64,000 bases of DNA, taken from positions 3,162,001-3,226,000 of the forward strand of contig JALGAS010000008.1 in assembly GCA_023078685.1 (NCBI GenBank). Reading direction: 5' to 3'. The translations under genes and the position numbers were made by a program. Each line of letters starts with the position of its first letter. Position 1 is the first letter of the stretch. Source of the DNA: Neopestalotiopsis rosae. Lineage: Eukaryota; Ascomycota; Sordariomycetes; Amphisphaeriales; Sporocadaceae. The notes below the pieces were generated by a model, which searched no databases, was not told where the DNA came from, and saw nothing but the letters and a program-made list of their open reading frames with translations. Below are positions 59,380 to 64,000 of the stretch, in pieces.

Positions 59380-60101
59380 GTTGAAAAGGAAATGACATTG
59401 ATCTCTCATGGTTATCCTTTGATTTTAGATCTCTCTTAAAATCTTAGCAAACAAGCATATATTTGAAGTATGCGTGCTGACTTAGGCTTCTGTATTTTCG
59501 CGACAGGCGATTGAAAATCCTGCGGTGAAATGCAGCATTCGCAAGGTGCTTGTCTGCTGCCTAAAATTTAAGTGACGGGATTTGTTCGTTACGGACATCA
59601 GTGCCAGGAAAGCTAGGACCGAGCTCGAGATTTTCTAGCTGCAAATATCGGCTGAAGTAGGAATAAAGGTCCATGACCTTGGGGACCTTATCATCGTTTG
59701 TAGAGTCCATTTTGAGCCTTCGCACATTGAGAGTCTCCCCCATTAGGCCCTGTTATTGAAAAAAGCTTGGCCTATATCGACCAGCCCCCCTGGTCTGGAG
59801 CCAGGATCACGATTGGGGTCAAACGCCCATCGATGCAGGTCCCACGCATGACAGCTCAATTTAAACCGACCAGAACGAGCCCCATGTCGCAGTCTGGGAA
59901 TTCCAAGATTTTCCTTGTTTTCAAGTGATGCCACGGCCACCTCTGGAGAAGGGAGGGGTGTTCTGGGCCATGGGTCTTTTACCCCATGGTCGGTTAGATC
60001 TGCCGAGGCCGGGCAGGTTTCGAACGAACGACACATGGTGACAATGTTTGCGCAACCGTCTACGAGATGGGAATTTTCAGACTTTCATTGAATTCGTCGC
60101 A
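59380..60101. other. Intergenic spacer
   Basis: This spacer lies between the HET gene and the sequon-rich secreted protein. Two abutting minus-strand frames (60036-59743 and 59743-59561) lack family similarity, a signal peptide and usable splice sites. I see no other feature. Confidence 0.5.
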
Positions 60102-62159
60102 ATGCGTCTCTTAGGGCTGGTTGTGTTGGTCGCGGCGGTGTCCGAGGCGGCGGCTTTGAGACCATGTTCGAATGATCGGTGTCTAAGAGGTAAACAGGCG
60201 ATGACGAGCGCGAGTATATGGTAAATAGGCTAATGGCGACACGCAGCGGTGAGCAGTGAGCCGTCACATATACGGATGTCAGACTGCAGCCAACTTTTCA
60301 AAACAACAGTGACTCCATCGACGAGGTGAGTTGATTTGACTCTGAATGAAGGCACGCCGCTCACCACAATTTATAGCACCATTACACAGACCGTGGGGAC
60401 TACCACGACAAGGACCACCACAAAAACAACAGAAACAACAGCGACGACTACAGTCACTACCCATGTAGAAGTCGCATCAAAACGATGGGAGGAGCAGCGC
60501 GAGGCTCTAGATATTCTGCTCAGGCGTGTACCACCACATCACGGTTATACAACCACGACAGCTGCGCAAAAGACACCAAGCTACGCGTCGGTTTGTGCGT
60601 CCATTGCCGCCTATTCCAGCGCGTGCAGCTGTCTGGGTGTGCAGCACACGACCATCACGGCGCCGACACCAAAGACGACCAAGACGGTCAGCGTAAAGAG
60701 TACCGCGGTAGTGACCAAGATCTCAACGATCGTGACGACGGAAACTTATGTGGTGGTTAGTAATAGCACTGCTGCTGCTTTCACCAACACCACACGGGGA
60801 GCGTTTGCAAACTCTACTACTGCCTTGCCCACGAATTCATCAAGTTTGAGCCTCTCAAGCTTCTTGTCAGATGGCATCAGTGGCCCGTCTTCCACGGGGT
60901 TGGGAGGGGTCGATACTACAACTAGTGCAGTGGCCATTTCCGGTATTAGCAGTATCCTGTCAAGTGGTCCTTCAGAGATGAGCGAAACCCAGAGCTCGGT
61001 ATCTACAAGAGGCGGCTTTGTGAATTCGACGTCGTCTGCAATATTTGCAAACTCGACATCGACGGCTATGTTTGCAAATTCGACTTCGACGGCGATATTT
61101 GCGAACTCGACATCGACGGCGATATTTGTAAACTCGACCAGCAGTATCGCAAACTCTAGCAGCACTGCTCTGTTCACAAATAGCACGACAGCGCTTGAGG
61201 TTGGACAAACGAGCAGCAGCATTAGCAGTCACAACATAACAAGTACCGTGTCTGCAGTCAATGCAACATCGACAGGCCTGTTCCTCAACACCACCACTTC
61301 AGCGACACTCAATGTGTCAGCATCAACGACTCCAGCCGAGTTGGCAGTCAACACCACGAGTGCTCCATTCCTGAATGCAACATCCTCGGCGGCAGCACTG
61401 AATGCCACTTCGGCACCTTTCCTAAATACGACGACAGGTGCCTTGGCCATAAATGCAACCAGTGCTCACTATGTAAATGCATCATCCACTGCGCCCTTTC
61501 TGAATGCAACAAGCGCGTCGTTTCCCAACACAACGATATCGGCGCCGTACATGAATGTAACCACGACTTCATGGTTGAATGCAACAACGCCGCCATATGC
61601 AAATGCAACATCGGCACCGTACCTTAACTCGACGTCAGTCCGCTTCAGTAACACCAGCACCCCGGCGGCGGCGCCCACGTCGACCTCGACGTTGGACACG
61701 ACGTGCGGGGAGACGTCGACTCCCTTCTTGTTACGCGTGTCACAGCCCTCGAGCGTTTTGGACGGATGGTACGCCCGGGTCAGTGGCGACCAGATCCTGT
61801 TCAGCTCGTCAGCCAACCACTCTGATCAGTTTAGCGTCGAGAGCTCCGGTCACTTGTGTGCAGTCGGGTACGTGGGCGCGAGCGGGCTGCCCACCATTGC
61901 CATTGTCGAGACCAAGGACGGGCTCACGGGCAGCGCACTCTACCTGGTGGACGGGCAGAGGCTAGGTAATCTCACGGATCTGGGCTACGGGGCGCTGGAC
62001 TGCGGCGTTGCGGGGGACGACTTGAGTTGCCAAGCACGAGACATGACGCACTGGGTCAGTTGTGGTCTGGGCCTGGATATTTCCAGCGACGGCAGCACCA
62101 ACGTGGTGGTCGACACGTGGAATTGCACTAGCCTCGCATTATCTGCAGTGTATGCCTAA
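60102..62159 (+). CDS. Secreted Ser/Thr/Asn-rich glycoprotein with sequon array
   Basis: Predicted secreted protein of 649 aa, exons 60102-60189, 60247-60325 and 60377-62159. The start MRLLGLVVLVAAVSEAAALR is a signal peptide. CSNDRCLRAV and DCSQLFKTTVTPSTSTIT follow, a pattern common at the N-terminus of fungal secreted proteins. A Thr-rich segment comes next, then about 300 residues made largely of degenerate 9-12-residue units, each with an N-x-S/T sequon (for example FANSTSTAI, APFLNATS). I count 31 sequons in total. The last 150 residues form a non-repetitive domain with four or five cysteines (from TPFLLRVSQPSSVLDGWYAR to NCTSLALSAVYA). No GPI signal or transmembrane tail is visible, so it is probably a secreted or wall-associated glycoprotein. 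Function is unknown. I chose the 51-bp second intron because a nearer acceptor would give only 26 bp. Confidence 0.82.
61017..61145 (+). repeat. 27-bp coding minisatellite
   Basis: Four full 27-bp units and a partial fifth encode FVNSTSSAI, FANSTSTAM, FANSTSTAI, FANSTSTAI and FVNSTSS. The DNA units are close but not identical. The unit length is a multiple of three, so gain or loss of copies would keep the frame. Confidence 0.85.
61257..61656 (+). repeat. Degenerate sequon repeat array
   Basis: This part of the secreted-protein gene encodes a looser array of about 9-12-residue units with consensus near APFLNATSS. Sixteen sequons fall in it (NAT, NTT, NVS, NAS, NVT, NST and NTS types). The units are diverged at DNA level, in contrast to the tighter 27-bp array just upstream. 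Confidence 0.7.
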
Positions 62160-62941
62160 GGTGGTGCTTGGACATATGATGGTGGAGGGTGTAGAGAGTG
62201 CATTGTACAGATGTGCTTCTCGTGATAATCTGTGCAGTAACCAATTCTACTGATTCATGACGTTGGTCCCATTCACAGCTGCGCTGCCATGCACACACGA
62301 GAGCACGTGAGGGCGCGAGGCAAAAGCCAAATGAGTCGCAATGGATCCTCTGGGCAGCATCGTGAACGCGCCAGGTTCCAGCGCGCCATATGCGCTAGCT
62401 AGGCAGGTTGGCGGCCATTTTTCTCCACTAATGCTCGCTGATGTAGAGGCACGTCTCGGGCATTAAAATGCTGTGCATCTCGCTGCAAGATTCGGAGTAG
62501 TGTAGGCACACTGACAGCCCTCCCCGTCCCTTTCCAATTCGCCCAAGGCAGTTCAAGTCAAGCCAGGGCTTCCAGGATTCCCTCCTGTAATTTCGAAAGT
62601 CATTTCCCCGGCCAATCGAGCTACTTTCATTACATTGTATCATCATTGATTTTTATTTTATTTTTTATTTTCTGGAAAGGAAAATCCATCGTTAATTCCT
62701 TCACACCTAGAAAACACATACTCTAGCTGCATATCGCTCCTTTTTGATTTTCTTCGCAGCTAGGGATCACCTACAACCCACCCTAATTGGAGGTGTCTCA
62801 GTTCAAACCGCCCGCGGCTGACAGCGGCGCTTCCGTCCCATCCGCGCGCCGATCGGCTGTCAACTTCGGCGGCATCTCACCTTGCTTTTTCTCGCTGCCC
62901 CCTTAATCAGGGGTCGATCGGGACTGACATAAGCGGAGCTG
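62160..62941. other. Intergenic spacer, sterol-reductase-like promoter
   Basis: This 0.8-kb spacer lies between two co-directional genes. A T/A-rich tract (62,648-62,672) and a GC-rich segment with several GGCGGC/CCGCGC motifs (62,805-62,880) precede the next start codon. I see no gene in it. Confidence 0.5.
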
Positions 62942-64000
62942 ATGGAAACTCACGAGGCCGCTGTCGAGACTGTAGCCAAGAGCATCCGCCTCTTTCATGC
63001 TACACAGAGGCCCTTTCGTGTCTACCATGGATCAACCAACAGCACTCGCGCCTCTGCCCGCCGGGCGGACAATACCGTCGACACCAGCAAGCTCAACAAT
63101 GTGCTGCAAGTCGACAAGGAACGCAAGATTGCGCTGGTAGAACCAAATGTCCCCATGAACGTGCTCGTCGAGGCGACCCTCAAATCCGGACTTGTGCCCC
63201 TAGTTGTCATGGAGTTTCCAAACATCACAGTCGGTGGCGGCTTCTCGGGGAGCTCTGGCGAGAGCAGCTCATTCCGCTACGGTCCGTTCGATTCCACCAT
63301 CAACTCGATCGAGATTGTTTTGCCCAACGGAGAGATCATGCATGCGTCCAAATCGGCCAAACCAGATTTATTCTGGGGCGCTGCCTCGGGATTCGGGACA
63401 CTTGGCGTTGTCACCTTGTTGGAGGTCCAGCTGCGAGACGCGCATAGATATGTCGGGTTGACATACCAGTCATTCACGTCAGTTGCTGCTGCTTCCGCTT
63501 CGATGCAGGACCTGGCTCAAGACTCATCCGTGGACTATCTTGATGGCATTGTTTTCTCCCCAAAGCGCGCCATTGTCTGCACGGGGCGTCTCATGGAGGA
63601 ATACCCAAGTACGAAGAAGCCATTGCGTTTCACCAGGAGAAATGACCCCTGGTTCTACCTGCACGTAGATAAGCGGACCAAGAAAGCCCGCGGGGAGAGG
63701 GTGACGGACTATATCTTGCTTACCGACTATCTGTTTCGATATGACCGCGGTGGTTTCTGGGTCGCTAAGTACGCTTTCAAGTACTTCTTTACGCCATTTA
63801 ATCGGATAACACGGTCGGTTCTCGATCGCTATATGAGGGCCAAGGTCATGTACGCGGCCCTGCACAAGTCTCAACTTGCCGACGACTACATCGTCCAGGA
63901 CGTTGGTGTACCGTATGATAAAGTCGCAGAGTTCCAGGAGTGGCTAGACGCGAACCTGAAAACTTATCCGATATGGCTCTGTCCACTCCGGGTCAGGCGA
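62942..64000 (+). CDS. FAD-binding Delta24-sterol-reductase-like oxidoreductase, partial
   Basis: The frame is open from the ATG at 62942 to the window edge, giving the first 353 residues; the 3' end lies outside. It has the FAD-binding type-4 (vanillyl-alcohol-oxidase-like) fold of the DHCR24/DIMINUTO family. FRVYHGSTNSTR (25-36) is followed by a substrate/FAD segment VEPNVPMNVLVEATLKSGLVPLVVMEFPNITVGGGFSGSSGESSSFRYG and the FAD-domain end DLFWGAASGFGTLGVVTLLEVQL. The later DPWFYLHVDKR and FWVAKYAFKYF blocks also match this family. Animal and plant members reduce the sterol C24 double bond with NADPH and FAD at the ER. The fungal homologue's substrate is less certain because ergosterol synthesis normally uses Erg4. 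No intron is needed so far. No N-terminal membrane anchor is visible in this model, so a longer 5' exon is possible. Confidence 0.85.
   Translation, partial: METHEAAVETVAKSIRLFHATQRPFRVYHGSTNSTRASARRADNTVDTSKLNNVLQVDKERKIALVEPNVPMNVLVEATLKSGLVPLVVMEFPNITVGGGFSGSSGESSSFRYGPFDSTINSIEIVLPNGEIMHASKSAKPDLFWGAASGFGTLGVVTLLEVQLRDAHRYVGLTYQSFTSVAAASASMQDLAQDSSVDYLDGIVFSPKRAIVCTGRLMEEYPSTKKPLRFTRRNDPWFYLHVDKRTKKARGERVTDYILLTDYLFRYDRGGFWVAKYAFKYFFTPFNRITRSVLDRYMRAKVMYAALHKSQLADDYIVQDVGVPYDKVAEFQEWLDANLKTYPIWLCPLRVRR

Noticed and set aside
59561..60036. Two abutting minus-strand frames suggesting a split gene
   Set aside because: No consensus splice sites join them, and no family similarity or signal peptide is visible.
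60326..60351. 26-bp intron before GTPLTTIYS in the secreted-protein gene
   Set aside because: It is too short for splicing. The acceptor at 60376 gives a 51-bp intron and keeps the same frame.
1..64000. tRNA, rRNA, CRISPR or prokaryotic operon features
   Set aside because: I saw no B-box-like GGTTCGANTCC with matching stems, no rRNA segments and no spaced direct repeats. The gene structure is clearly eukaryotic. A covariance-model search would be decisive.

Overview
The window looks like nuclear DNA of a filamentous ascomycete (Pezizomycotina; Sordariomycete-like, this last an inference). The evidence is short introns (about 50-145 bp, one of 392 bp) with GTRAGT-type donors and CTAAC/CTAAT-like branch sites, long intergenic spacers rich in TAGGTA/GTACATA motifs, and fungus-specific families such as a HET-domain protein, a DUF1749 hydrolase and an AAA+ ATPase of a fungal type. 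Thirteen protein-coding genes are supported. I rebuilt their exon structures by hand from frame, splice sites and family homology; every complete model closes in frame. The last gene runs off the right edge.

Layout. 1-9685: gene-poor, no gene I can support. 9686-20095: three genes on the minus strand, an ABCC-type vacuolar transporter (YCF1-like, 1552 aa), a cytochrome P450 (490 aa, with a probable 16-nt microexon) and a SidJ-like alpha/beta hydrolase (295 aa). 20523-29064: two plus-strand housekeeping genes, TTI1 (TEL2-interacting HEAT protein) and POL1 (DNA polymerase alpha catalytic subunit), the second behind a cluster of MCB-like ACGCG sites. 30463-35027: eIF4G on the minus strand. 35028-40798: a second gene-poor stretch. 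40799-43441: a THO complex subunit 1 gene whose product carries a C-terminal guanylate-kinase-like domain. It is divergent from 44317-48717, the Aquarius/Cwf11 spliceosomal helicase. 49658-51704: a CorA-family divalent-cation channel with GQN in place of GMN.

From about 51.7 kb to 62.9 kb the window looks accessory. It holds a fungal AAA+ ATPase (690 aa) divergent from a HET-domain protein (755 aa), a short aldo-keto-reductase-like relic between them, and a secreted protein (649 aa) with about 31 N-glycosylation sequons and a coding 27-bp minisatellite. The window ends in a partial FAD-binding Delta24-sterol-reductase-like gene.

Functional themes. The central part is information processing: TTI1 (PIKK maturation), POL1 (replication priming), THO (mRNP export and R-loop control), Cwf11 (splicing) and eIF4G (translation). 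The left block may serve detoxification or secondary metabolism. The right block has the character of a self/non-self recognition region. The most unusual items are the THO1/guanylate-kinase-like fusion with its degenerate nucleotide-binding residues, the sequon-array glycoprotein, the AAA+/HET divergent pair, and three stop-free introns whose length is a multiple of three.
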